This document shows positions 13,191 through 25,089 of a stretch of DNA of 64,000 nt, piece by piece; the stretch's first letter is position 1, and each line of letters opens with the position of its first letter. Under the pieces are notes generated by a model. The model made no database searches, had not been told where the DNA came from, and saw nothing but the letters and a program-made list of their open reading frames with translations. Source of the stretch: Nyssa sinensis (taxonomy: Eukaryota > Streptophyta > Magnoliopsida > Cornales > Nyssaceae); contig CM018036.1 of NCBI GenBank assembly GCA_008638375.1, positions 9,331,577 through 9,395,576 of the forward strand, in the 5' to 3' direction. Made by a program: the position numbers and the translations under genes.

Positions 13191-13623
13191 ATCCATCTAC
13201 AAAAAAAAAAAAAATATAATCAATTTAAAGAATGAACATAAAATAATTAATTAAAAAAAACATAAAATCACCCTTAATTAACAAAAAAAATTATAAATTA
13301 AAAATTAAATCAAATGAAAAAAATTCAAATTAAATTACAAAATTAATTTAATTAAGAAATCAATTTAAATTCTAAATAACAATTAACTAAAATAAAAAAA
13401 TTCTTTAATTATAAAAATTAGCTAAATAAATAAAATCACCCTAAATTAACAAATAAATAATAAATAAAAAAACTAAAAATTAAAAAATTCAATTTAAATT
13501 ACAAAAATTAATTTAATTTAAAAAATCAATTTAAATTCTAACAATTAACTAAAATAAAAAATTTATTTTAAATTAAAATCAATTATATATATAATTTTCA
13601 ACCTGTTTCCCTCATTTCCTTCC

Positions 13624-16600
13624 TGTAATACCCTGACCCGGATTAGCACATATACCGAGGTAGACTAGGTCGGACAATGTGCTATAAATTGTAAATAGAA
13701 CTGTTTAAGCTTTATATCGTATCACCAATTTCACTACTATGATTTTGGAACATAAATAATATCAGTTATATAGCCAGTACCGAGTAATACCCGAGCAACC
13801 CAGAACCTTGCCTCGAAAAGCGTGCATGCACGTAAACCCATGCATGCATACGTACAGTATATATGAATAGGTCTCAAAAAACGAGTGTATGCATACAACA
13901 TTAAAAACCAATATATATGTGTATAATTGAGTATATATATATATATACATGTATACAATATGCATTATACGTGTGTGTACATAATATAGTATTATATACA
14001 TATATATATATATAATTATGTATATACAAAGAATGAAAAGAAAGAAAAATGAAGAAAGCATGCCAAGGGCATGCATGCAGTGGAGGGAGTGTGTGTGTGT
14101 GTGTCGGCTGTCATATGTGTGTGTCTTGGTGAGTTAGTGTGTGTGTATATATATAATATACATATATATTACAAATATCCCTCCCCAATTAATGCAAACT
14201 GAAATGAGGAAAAGAGGAATTTATGAGATGGGATAGGCAGTCGAATTGGGGTGAGTCATAGAGAGAGAGAGAGAGAGGTCGATTGCTTTTTTCTTTAAAT
14301 CCAAAACATGCAAAGCATGTTTGTTCTCTTACGAAAGAAACCAAGAGAAAAGAAACTGAGGTGAATAGAGGAAGAATCAGAAGTAGAACAAATAGAGGAA
14401 GAATCAGAAGTAGAACAAATAGAGAAATCCTTGTAAATAGGAAAAATTCCAACTTTTCATATTTTTCTCTCTCTAAGATATCTTACATATATGAAAGAAA
14501 AATCGACTGTTTCATGTGTATGTGATGTTTAGACTATATTTAGACTTGTTCAGGAATGATTTTAGGCCATGAAAACACCTAAAACACCAAACCCAGAAGA
14601 GGCAGCCATTGAAGACCTTGCTTGAAGCAGGTCTGAACCGACTTCTACCAAACCAGTTATGGCTTATCAAGACTTCTACCAGAGACCAAGAGAGTTTTAA
14701 AAACCTTAATACGCGACCCAAAGCTCAAGAACTGACCTTCAAAGGTCAAGTTGCAGATACGGGTTTCAAAACCCAACCCCACCAATTTGCTTTTAAACAC
14801 ACCTTTGTTAATGAAATATGAAACCCCACGATTAGAGAATCACAACAGAACAAATCCCCTTGAATTTGGCTCAGAAATGAGCATTTACAACCGACTTACA
14901 AGTCGAATTATCAAAACTGAAACCGAGGTAATGAGTTCGATTTGAACTCTCAAATGAATGCCAAGATGATCCTTATGATGCCAGAAACGTTTTAGAATCG
15001 AAACAGTGGAGATTGGGTGAACCAAAATCCACGAAATAGAAGAAAAAGGAACCAGAAAATTAGGGCAACCGTCGTGGTCGAAGTGGGGAAGTTGATAGTG
15101 AGTCAACTCAGTTTTTAAAACCCAAGTTGAGTCGACTCGGACACGTGGCAGCATCTGGGCGTGCCACTGAATAATTGGAACGACGACATTTTGTTTCAAT
15201 TTTAAGTTTAAAATATTTAGGGCTGACGTCATGATGACGTCAGCACTATGCATTGAACCGTGTGGACCGGACTGGTTCACTTAAATCCTAACTGAACCAA
15301 GCGGTTCAGACCGAAACTTATGAAAATTAGATTTTTGACCCCAACTGTTTTTTGATTTATACTGTGGCCCAATTTTTGGAAATTTTATGCGATTTGACCC
15401 CTGGAAAAATAATTAAATAATTAAATTAATTATTTAATAAATAAAGTAAAATTATTATTTTGCCCCTAGGTCATAAATAGAGCAAATGAAGTCCAAATTA
15501 AACATGTGAATAATGTATTTTAACTATTTGGGATATTTTGAAGCCAATAGAGAGGTCCGTTTTATGAGGCGGGCTTCTGAAAAATAAAGACACGTAAATG
15601 GGTAAAATGACCAAAATACCCCTAAAGCCAAATTGAAACCAGAGAATGTCTAAATTGACTTTCTTCGACATTCTGGACTCAATGGTGAGGTCCAAAATAT
15701 GAAACAAAGTACAAAAAAATACGACACGTAAATAGTTAAATGACCATTTTGCTCTTTTACATACAAAAGTCCGAATTGAATTCCGCGAAAGCCTAAATCG
15801 ACTTTGTTCGACATTTCGGATTCAATAGTAGAGTCTAAATTAGTAAAAAAGGAACTAATAGTAAAGAGGCATAAAATTTGATGAATACCATAACTTATGA
15901 AAAGTAAACTGAGATATACTATCTTTTGATGAATAGGGATTTCAAAGAGGAAAGAACAGTGACTTGGTTTTATTGTGAAAGAACAGAAACGGTTTAAGAG
16001 GTAAGTAATCTCTGATCTCTGTATATGTTACATTCCCAGCCATGTCAATAGTCTTTCTTATATTATCAATTGTACTCCATACATATCAGAACGTTTATCA
16101 AGTCCACATTGATATTGCTCTATCTTGTGAAAAGTATTTATTGACTGTTGTATATCTTGATCATGATTTCTGTACGCTCTGTACATAGGCCTCAAGGGGC
16201 AAGATCTCAGCAGCCCAATTTATATTGGCCTGCTAAGGCAACAGTTTCTTTTCGCTGCTGAGATAGTGTCATCGCATTTACTGTTTATTGGATTTAGCAT
16301 GATCTCAATATATTATATTGTAGCCGGATTTGTGCTCAGTCACAAACTCCATCTGATGCTTACTAGACCTACGGGTCGAGAAAATGGAATAAAAAGTGGT
16401 ATTTAAAATAGCAGCTAAAGTGGAATCTACGAGGCGAGTACTAAACCGACGGGTTAATGCTTAGCTGAGAGATCGAGGAAAAAGGGAATAAAATGAATTA
16501 AGGGGTATGCCGGGCCCCAAGTTAAAGTGCATCCACATTGTTGTTATCAGTATCTCTTATTGACTATCATAGCTTGATCATGTTATACCATTATGAATGA

Positions 16601-17214
16601 TCATGAGATTTCACAGCTTTTTGAGTGCATATGATTATACTTGAGACAGCTCATGACTGTAGCTTATATGATTATATTATCAGACAGATTTCATTGCTTT
16701 ATCATTTGAATTTCTATCATTTGATATTGAGTTCTATATTCATTGACTGGCTAGCACATCTGCATTTATCCTAGTTCTTTTATGGATAATGCTTTCTATA
16801 TTCATGTACATATGGCAGAGTAAAGGAGAATTACTTATTGAGCTTTAGTTAGCTCACTCCAAACTTACCACCCCTTTCAGGAAATGAAGCTGTAAAAGAG
16901 CAGTAGCAGTCAGCTAGATAGCAGTGGACATTACTTTTGAAGTTGCGGTGTAATACTTAGTACAGACAGTTTTATAGCTCTCCCATGTTATTCACGTCTT
17001 GGGGATGAACAGTTGTATTAAGAAATTTTGTATTCCGCATTTTGTAAACATATACATATATAACATATGCAACTTTTATTTATTTCTTCCGCATTTAGTT
17101 GTTGCATATTAGTAGCACTGATGTGTTGCAAGTTGAGACCCTTAGTTCGACAAGCAGTGTTGGATCGGGTGCGCGACACGAGATCCGCATAGGGTGGGGT
17201 CTTGGGTCGTGACA
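13624..17214 (+). repeat. Solo LTR of a Tekay/Del-like Gypsy element (3.59 kb)
   Basis: It starts TGTAATACCCTGACCC and ends ATCCGCATAGGGTGG...GTCGTGACA, the same termini as the LTR at 21672-24951. The flanking 5-mers are CTTCC (13619-13623) and CTTTC (17215-17219), one mismatch apart, consistent with an old target duplication. No primer site or internal domain adjoins it, so it is probably the product of LTR-LTR recombination. Internal landmarks such as GCTGACGTCATGATGACGTC (near 15222) match the other LTR. Confidence 0.75.
14364..14424. repeat. 27-bp tandem repeat inside the solo LTR
   Basis: Two exact 27-bp units (AATAGAGGAAGAATCAGAAG plus 7 bases) and a partial third are present. They are not obvious in the second LTR copy, which helps tell the two LTRs apart. 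Confidence 0.85.
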
Positions 17215-17726
17215 CTTTCCCTTCCCGTTCCCCTCTCTCTGCGCCTCCTTACCTTTTCTCTGAGCCTCTCTCCACCGTGCACCTCCCTCCGCCGCTCCTC
17301 TTCCCCTCCCTTCACCACCACTCGCAGCGCGGCGACACCCTCCAGATCTGCCAAGGATCTGTTCCATAGCCGCAAGCAAAATGAGGAGTAGGGAGCAGGA
17401 TATTTACAGTGATTTTCAGAGGCGAGGCAAGCGATTTTTCCAGACTTTGGTAAGTTTTTTCCTTCATAAAACCCCCGTATTTATAGATTTTTTTGTTGAA
17501 ATAGAATCGTTGAAATAATAACCGTTGGAACAGTAAAATTAAAAATGGCCGAACGATTCAATGGCACCTCTCTCTTTTCTCTCTCCAAAGTTTGTAATAA
17601 TGGTACTCTAAGAACATTTATGCCATTTTGTAACCCTAGATGTCACCTTGTTGAAATGAAAAATTTTAAATTTAGGGTGCCATTTCGCTAGTTATAGGGA
17701 TGGCACTGTCCCTTGAGTTGCTCTAA

Positions 17727-17905
17727 TAGGTCCAACCAAGGCTTCAACCAGATTGTAGCATTATCAGAACACGAGAATCACGTTTAGCCAATTCATCAGT
17801 AACATAATTACTTGTACGACTAACATAGCTAAAATGGAAAATACTAACCTCACGTTAAAGAACAAGGATATCTTTGATGATCACCTCTAAATCAAGAGGA
17901 TAAAC
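17727..17905 (-). pseudogene. LINE-type RNase H fragment
   Basis: The reverse strand reads EVIIKDILVL, a stop, then REVSIFHFSYVSRTSNYVTD followed by ELAKRD. This is the end of the plant RVT_3 RNase H-like domain found in L1-type LINEs, where the pattern F-x-H-V-x-R-x-x-N-x-x-A-D-x-L-A-K is usual. It begins just outside the proposed Harbinger end and stops at the left junction of the Gypsy unit. Confidence 0.65.
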
Positions 17906-17906
17906 T

Positions 17907-17923
17907 TGTACGCAAAGTTGAAG
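17907..17923 (+). repeat. 17-bp copy of the Gypsy RT gene at the junction
   Basis: TGTACGCAAAGTTGAAG is identical to 19394-19410 inside the reverse transcriptase region, and the similarity extends left with one extra T. It sits two bases before the start of the retroelement sequence at 17926, as a templated filler would. Confidence 0.7.
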
Positions 17924-17925
17924 CA

Positions 17926-20900
17926 GGCACGGGATCACGTAATTTTAGTACGGGTTCTGGTCAGAAGAAGGCCAAGTCACAAGATGGGGGCGCGTCTAAA
18001 TGTCCCACCTGCCAGGGATTTCATAAGGGACCATGCTATCGTGACACCAAGGCCTGCTTCAATTGTGGACAGGTCGGGCACTTCAAGAAGGACTGTCCCA
18101 AGAACAACAAGTCAGTGGTCAATGCTACATCAGTTGCATCGGCTTCTGTGACGAAACCTCAGCAGAAGAATGGAGGACCTAGGGCTGAGCAGCAGCGACC
18201 GGGGAGGGTCTTCGCTATTACACCAGGGGATGTGCAGGCCACTAACTCGGTAGTTACAGGTACCATTACAGTTTGTTCTCAGCCTGCACATGTCTTATTT
18301 GATACTGGGTCCACACACTCGTTTATATCACCGACATTTTCTAATAGAATAAACATGGAAGCCAAACCCCTAGGTTTTGTGTTGACTGTCACTGTACCAT
18401 CGGGGGAGTTATTATTTGGAGATAATATATATAAATCTTGTGGGGTTGAGATTATGGGTATTTAGTTCATGGCGGACCTGATACCCTTAGAAATCTGTGG
18501 ATTTGATGTGATTCTAGGCATGGATTGGTTAACTGCGAATCATGCCACAATTGATTGTGAAGCTAAGAAGGTTCAAATACAGGGCCCAGGGCAACAGAGG
18601 GTTATCTTTGAGGGGACGGGAGTAGTCACCCCGCCATATTTCGTCTCTGCCATTCAGGCCAGACGCCTGCTCCGAAAGGGGTGTCATGGGTTTTTGTGTA
18701 GCATCATGGATGCCCGCTCACAAGAGCCTATTCTTGATCAGATCCCAGTTGCCCGAGAGTTCCCTGATGTATTTCTTGATGACCTTCCTGGCATGCCCAT
18801 AGACCGAGAGATCGAATTCAGTATTGATGTGATTCCCGGTACGACACCAGTGTCTAAAACCCCATACAGAATGGCGCCGACTGAGCTGAAGGAATTAAAG
18901 CTGCAACTGCAAGAATTACTAGACAAAGGATTCATACGGCCTAGCTTGTCGCCATGGGGTGCCCCAGTGTTGTTTGTCAAAAAGAAAGATGGGACCATGC
19001 GGTTATGTGTCGATTATCGCGAACTTAACAAGGTCACCATCAAGAACAAGTACCCACTGCCAAGGGTGGATGACTTGTTCGATCAGCTAAAGGGGCCACA
19101 GATGTTTTCTAAGATAGATTTGAGATCAGGTTATCACCAACTTAAGGTTAGACCTGAGGATGTACAGAAGACGGCATTTAGGACCCGATACGGACATTAC
19201 GAGTTCCTGGTGATGCCATTTGGGGTGACAAATGCCCCAGCTGCCTTCATGAACTTAATGAACAGGGTCTTCAAGCCGTACTTGGATGACTTCGTGATAG
19301 TATTTATTGACGACATCTTAATTTACTCTAAGAGTCCAAAAGATCACGAAGTGCATCTAAGAAAAGTTTTGCAGAAGCTGAGGGAGCAGAAACTGTACGC
19401 AAAGTTGAAGAAGTGTGAGTTCTGGCTTCCCAGCATATCATTTTTAGGGCACGTGGTTTCTAAGGATGGCGTTTCAGTGGATTCACAAAAGATAGAAGCC
19501 ATCGTGAATTGGCCCAGACCGACTAGCGTCACTGAAGTCCGGAGCTTTATGGGTTTAGCTGGGTATTATAGGCGCTTTGTCCAGGATTTTTCCAAAATAG
19601 CCGCGCCGATCACTCAGTTGACTCGTAAGAATACCCCATTTGTATGGACTGAAGAGCGAGAGAAAAGCTTTCAGGAGCTAAAGAACCGTCTGGTATCAGC
19701 CCCTATTTTGACAGTGCCAGATGGGATCGAAGGCTTCGTGATTTATAGTGACGCCTCACACAAAGGCTTGGGGTGTGTGCTGATGCAGAGGGGCCGGGTA
19801 GTAGCCTATGCGTCGAGACAGTTGAGACCCCATGAAAAGAACTACCCGACTCATGATCTGGAGCTAGCAGCTGTAGTGTTTGCATTGAAAATTTGGAGGC
19901 ATTATCTTTATGGGGCGATCTGTGAGATCTTCACAGACCATAAGAGCCTCAAGTACCTTTTTACACAGAAGGAACTTAACATGCGGCAAGGCCGATGGTT
20001 AGAGCTGATTAAAGATTATGAGCTTAGCATCCAGTATCACCCCGGAAAAGCCAATGTAGTAGCTGATGCTCTCAGCCGTAAGTCTTCAGGAAGCCTTGCT
20101 TGTTTGTTGACCACACAACGAGATATACAGAGAGATCTAGAGGAAATGGGAATTGAGGTGGTTTTGCCCAGTACTAGAGCAGTACTTGCTAATGTCACTG
20201 TCAGACTGACGATTGTGGACAAGATTAGAGGGCAACAGAAGCACGATGAGAAACTGGTCAAGCTCCGTGAAGAAACTGAGTTAGGGAAGAACTCAGAATT
20301 CGTGGTACGCGATGGAATGCTGTATTATAGAGATCGGATTTGTGTGCCAGACACGCCCGAGATCAGAAAGGAGATTCTTGAGGAGGCACACAATTCGAGA
20401 TTTGCTGTACACCCAGGGAGTACTAAGATGTACCACGATGTCAAGACAACCTACTGGTGGCCAGGAATGAAGAGGGACATAGCTGAGGTTATAGCACGAT
20501 GTATTAAATGCCAGCAGATTAAAGTCGAACACCAAAGGCCGAGTGGACCATTACAGCCGCTCCCAATACCCGAGTGGAAATGGGAGCATATCACTATGGA
20601 CTTTGTCTCCGGGTTGCCTAAGACGCCTCGAGGGAGTGACTCGATATGGGTGATTGTTGATAGATTGACAAAATCGGCTCACTTCCTAGCAACTAAGACA
20701 ACCCAGTCATTAGAGCGATTGGCAGCGCTCTACATCCAGGAGATTGTTCGACTGCACGGAGTCCCAGTATCTATTGTGTCTGACCGAGATCCGAGGTTCG
20801 TGTCCAAATTCTGGAGAAGCTTACAGGAAGCAATGGGCACGGAGCTCAGCCTACCATCCCGAGACTGACGGGCAGTCTGAGAGAACCATTCAAACACTGG

Positions 20901-21628
20901 AGGACTTATTGAGATTTTGTGTTTTGGATTTCAAAGGGAGCTGGGAGGATTCACTTCCACTGGTAGAGTTCGCTTATAATAACAGCTACCAGTCTAGCAT
21001 TGGGATGGCTCCATATGAGGCACTATATGGTAGGAAGTGCCGGTCTCCACTGTGCTGGACTGAAATAGGCGAGAGGAAGTTATATGGCCCTGAGATGGTA
21101 GAGCAGACTTCAGAAAAGATCCGAATAATCAAGCAGCGACTGCTAGCAACCCAAAGTCGTCAAAAGAGCTATGCCGACGTCCGGAGACGTGAGCTAGAAT
21201 TTGAAGAGGGTGACCTTGTGTTTTTAAAGGTGTCGCCCATGAAGGGCGTGGTAAGATTTGGGAAGAAGGGGAAGCTAGGACCCCGCTACATTGGACCCTT
21301 TGAGGTTATAAAACGAGTCGGACCAGTAGCATACCGACTTGCGTTGCCAGCGGAATTAGCACATGTGCACAATGTCTTCCACGTATCCATGTTGAGGAAG
21401 TGCTTACATGATCCCAGTCAAGTAATCGAGCATGAACCGCTAGACGTTCAGAAGGATCTAACTTATATTGAACACCCAGTGCAGATCCTAGATCGTCGAG
21501 ACCAAGTTCTGAGGAACAAATCTATTCCCTTGGTGAAAGTACTCTGGAAAAATCATCAAATTGAAGAAGCTACTTGGGAAAGAGAGGATGTCATGCGAGC
21601 TAAGTACCCCCAGTTATTCCAGTCTTAG
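17926..21628 (+). pseudogene. Gypsy polyprotein: gag end, protease, RT, RNase H, integrase, chromodomain (disrupted)
   Basis: Domains in order: CCHC knuckle CFNCGQVGHFKKDC (near 18056), aspartic protease LFDTGSTHSFIS (near 18297), RT with FIDDILIYS as the catalytic box (19303), RNase H with [10 protein letters not shown] (19745), integrase zinc finger ([12 protein letters not shown] ... CIKC, 20410-20512), first integrase Asp in TMDFVSGLP (20595), second in SDRDPRF (20780), the Glu region after 20870, and a C-terminal chromodomain ([17 protein letters not shown], near 21540). Breaks: a TAG at 18463-18465 where the other copy has CAG, and a frame change near 20850 beside a repeated AGCTCAGC-like string, probably a small deletion. 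The protein would copy and insert the element; chromodomains steer insertion to heterochromatin. This copy is dead. Confidence 0.9.
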
Positions 21629-21656
21629 CACGAGCAAGTTTGAGGACAAACTTATT

Positions 21657-21671
21657 TTAAGGGGGTAAGGA
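21657..21671 (+). other. Polypurine tract
   Basis: The purine-rich string AAGGGGGTAAGGA lies directly before the LTR start TGTAATACC at 21672. It is where plus-strand DNA synthesis would be primed. Confidence 0.7.
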
Positions 21672-24600
21672 TGTAATACCCCGACCCAAATTGGCACGAA
21701 TATCGAGGCAGTCGGGTCGGGCAACACTATATCAATTGTACTTAGAGCTGTTTAAGCCTATATTTTATGAAAATCGTATATACGTGTATATACGAAGATA
21801 TATATATTTGTGTGTATTAAATAGGTATATATTATGTATTTATACATTATTATAATATAGGATATATATATATATATATTGTATATAAAATAAAAATATC
21901 AAAACTAACCCCACCTAACCTATACCTATAGGTATGGAGAGGGGTATGGGAGAAATCAGAAAATCATGGAGGAGGGCATGGTCAGCCATGCTTTGTTGAG
22001 TGTGGATGGGGCAAAGAAATATAAATATATATTTTATATGAAAGTGTATATACATCTCTTTGTGTGGGAGTGAGGAAATTAGAGAGAGAGTGTGACAGTC
22101 TCCATATCCAGGTGGCCAAGCCACTGATTATAGGCTCGGTTGAAGAAGAATTAGAGAGAGAAAGCAGTAGAGAGAGAAAGAAAAGTTTTGGAGCAGTGGA
22201 GAAACCGAGAGCTTGGAGGAAGGAGAAACAGCAACTAGGCAGGTATATTCTGACTGAACCTATGTCCTTTTGTGTTTTAAATTGAATTAGTTGTGTTGGA
22301 CTTGCTAAGATATAGAAAAAAATTAAAGAAATGAAAGTGCCGTACATGGTCAACAATGGCAGATTTTGGTAGGTCCATTTGATCACGATTTTAGGACTTA
22401 AAATGGGTAGCCAAGTTCATTAGGAACCCAACGAAATTTGAACCATCTAAAACGGTTGAGAAATGGCCATTTTATGGCCGATTATCCTTCGTCGGTGCAA
22501 CGCCGGAAAAACCGAAAATGGGTTTTGAAAAACCGTGGCAACCGAGGTCCAAAGCTAGTTTAAATTAATTATTAAAACGTTAGGATACTTTTGGTACAAA
22601 AACCGTAAATTTTGGGCTTCAAAATGGTGTAAAACCGTGGGTTGGCCGAGATTCCGGTGACCGGAATTGACAGGGGCGACCGGAGAAGACCACCGAAAAA
22701 ACGAGGGGCCATGTCGGGTCAAGACGGGACCGGATCCGGGTCTGGGTCGGGTCAGGACCCGACCGGATCCAACGGGGCAATGAAACTGCACCGTTTCATT
22801 AAAGTGGTTTTAAAATTTTAAGTTAGGGCTGACGTCATCATAACGTCAGCATGACCTCTTGAACCGGTTCTCTGAGTTAGCCTGAACCGGCTGGTTCAGT
22901 GCATAACCGGTCCGGTCTAGGGTTTTGTTAAGTGAACCCTCTGGTCCAATGTTTTAATTAAAAAACAAATAAACCAAAACTTATGATATTTACAGTTTGG
23001 CCCCAACTATTCAACCTATTGCAAATCTGACCCCGGACTTTGAAAATAAATTTCAAATGCACCCCTGATAAATAATAAAATAATAAAATAAATTATTTAA
23101 ATAATTTATTAAATAAGTAAAATTACCATTTTACCCCTAGGTCACAAATAAGTCAAACGAAGTCCAAATGGGGCGAGTAAATAGTCAAACTTTATTATCT
23201 CGAGCATTCCGGATCCAATGGTGAGGTCCGTTTTATGAGACGGAACTCTGAACATTAAAATACAATGAAAATAAATCCTAAAATGACCAAAATACCCCTG
23301 TGTCCTAACAGGGCAAGTCATATAGGTATTCTTACTATCTTGGACCCACTGAATCCAACGGTGAGGTCAAAATTATAAAAAGAGGTTCCGGGAATAAAAG
23401 TACCTATAAAGTACAAAAGACGGTTTTGCCCTTTTCAATCCGGACGTCCGATTTAAGATCCGTAAAAGCCTAAACTTATTTTATTCAACATTCCGGATAC
23501 AATGACGACATCTAAATTAGTAATCGAGATACCGATAGCCAAGATTAACAAATTTGAATATCGAGTATGGTTCGATTACAGTTATAGACTGAGTTATTTT
23601 CAATTGACAGGCACGTCAAAAGAAAAGGGGAAGGAGACTTTAATTAGTTGAACTACTGAGAGTCATTTTGAGGTAAGTAATTCTGACGCTTTAATATGGG
23701 TTATTCCCAGCCAGTCACGTTATTGTTCATATGCTGCCAATTTGTACTCCATTACTACCTGATGCACTTGATTTGAGCCAATCGACTTGTAGATATCAGA
23801 TACCTGATTTTGGATTTGACTTGCTTGCTTACATCATTTTGAGATTGATCATTGATATTTGAATATTATTGAATTATCGTACCATGACCTAGTCTTGAGA
23901 TACATTCTACTGATTCCATACACTTTGTGTTTTGTTGTTTGTGATATCAAATGTTTGGTACGATTGTACATCTTGTATGGGATTTTGTTGGTCATGATAT
24001 TTGGTATGTACTCGGGGTTGTGCTCAGTCACAATGACCCATCCATTCACAGATTGCGTGGGGAAAAAGACCCATTAGGGTCTGTTGTGTCCTACGGGACC
24101 TATATTGAAAAGAGCTCTAACGCTTTTCAGAGAGCCCGAGGAACTGTGGCGGATCTGAGCGTGCGTTTTAGTGGGGTATGCCAAGCCCCGGGTAATTCAC
24201 GTATATCTGGGCTATTTGAACTCGATGTTGACTTATTCTTGTTTCCATTGTATGATCATATTTTTATACCCTGTGAAATGATCATATTGTTGCAAGCATG
24301 GTATATCCTTGATTGGCTAACGTATTATTGTGGCAGCAATCCATCATGATAGGCCAGATCCCAATTTCATTTGGCTTTGTTATTGACTCTTGTATTATAT
24401 TGTGGGATATGCCTTTTGGACCCTCGGGTCAATGTTTTGCACATTTTGGTGACTGGCTACGTCTTCATTATTGTTCATTGGGCTATCTGTTATTCCTTAT
24501 TCTATCATTTCATCGGACAAACCCGAACCCACATTAAAGCCAGGAAATTACTTATTGGGCTATTAGCTCACCCCTCCTCCCTTAAATTTTTCAGGACAAC

Positions 24601-24951
24601 AAGAATTCGGGGAAACCTCAGGCGCTCCAGGGATTTAGACGCTGCTAGTTACTGGTAGCTGTTTGGGCGAGTTTTGTATTAAGTTAAATATTGTCAGGTC
24701 TTAATACTCCCATGTCACCACAGTCCTGTTTGTTGGTTTTGTTTTTGAAGGATCTGTATTTAACACTTATAATTTTTGGACATGCATCAAATGGTGAACT
24801 AACTGTGCTACCAGATATTTTAATGATTAAGAAATGCTTTTGTTAAAACTTACCCAGCATTTCAGATCCTTTTGGACGGGGAACGGCCCACGGGCCGCAG
24901 ACCCGGGTCACGGACCCCTAATCCGCATAGGGTGGGTTCTAGGTCGTGACA
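21672..24951 (+). repeat. LTR shared by both halves of the Gypsy unit (3.28 kb)
   Basis: It begins TGTAATACCCCGACCC right after the polypurine tract and ends GTCGTGACA right before a tRNA primer site. It therefore serves as 3' LTR to the left half and 5' LTR to the right half. Small frames inside it (for example 22064-22285, 23951-24349) are not genes. Its length is in keeping with long Tekay/Del LTRs. Confidence 0.85.
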
Positions 24952-24955
24952 GAGT

Positions 24956-24967
24956 GGTATCAGAGCA
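24956..24967 (+). other. Primer binding site, initiator Met tRNA
   Basis: TGGTATCAGAGC, four bases after the LTR end, matches the usual complement of the plant initiator tRNA 3' end that primes minus-strand synthesis. Confidence 0.85.
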
Positions 24968-25089
24968 TATGGTTCTAGTGGTCCATGGGAGATTAGGATT
25001 GAAGTATTACAACTCGCTAAAGTCTGAGGGTCATAAGTCTAGAGGTCAATTAATTACCCAAGTTTTGTGGACTGTCCTTTTTGCAGTGT

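Larger units (their letters stand above)
10309..17723. mobile_element. PIF/Harbinger (Pong-like) DNA transposon, decayed, split by a solo LTR
   Basis: Ends begin GAGCAACT (10309) and finish with its inverse AGTTGCTC (17723). Beyond the first eight bases the ends match only loosely. Flanking triplets are TAG (10306-10308) and TAA (17724-17726), near the TTA/TAA target preference of this superfamily. Inside are a plus-strand transposase remnant and a minus-strand ORF1 remnant facing each other, the standard two-gene plan. Removing the LTR at 13624-17214 leaves about 3.8 kb, a normal size for an autonomous element. The pairing of the two ends is my inference; the transposase itself is clear. Confidence 0.55.

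Noticed and set aside
17095..17391. GC-rich frames rich in Arg/Gly (-) or Ser/Pro (+)
   Set aside because: They straddle the LTR end at 17214 and come from a pyrimidine-rich stretch, so they are chance frames over a repeat border.
18469..20868. Possible integrated plant pararetrovirus because of the RT
   Set aside because: LTRs, tRNA primer site, polypurine tract, integrase and chromodomain identify a Gypsy retrotransposon; no movement protein or viral coat motifs were seen.
22064..24658. Open frames inside the LTR (for example 22064-22285, 23951-24349, 24371-24658)
   Set aside because: They lie within LTR sequence, carry no motif, and have no counterpart frames in the other LTR that would suggest coding.
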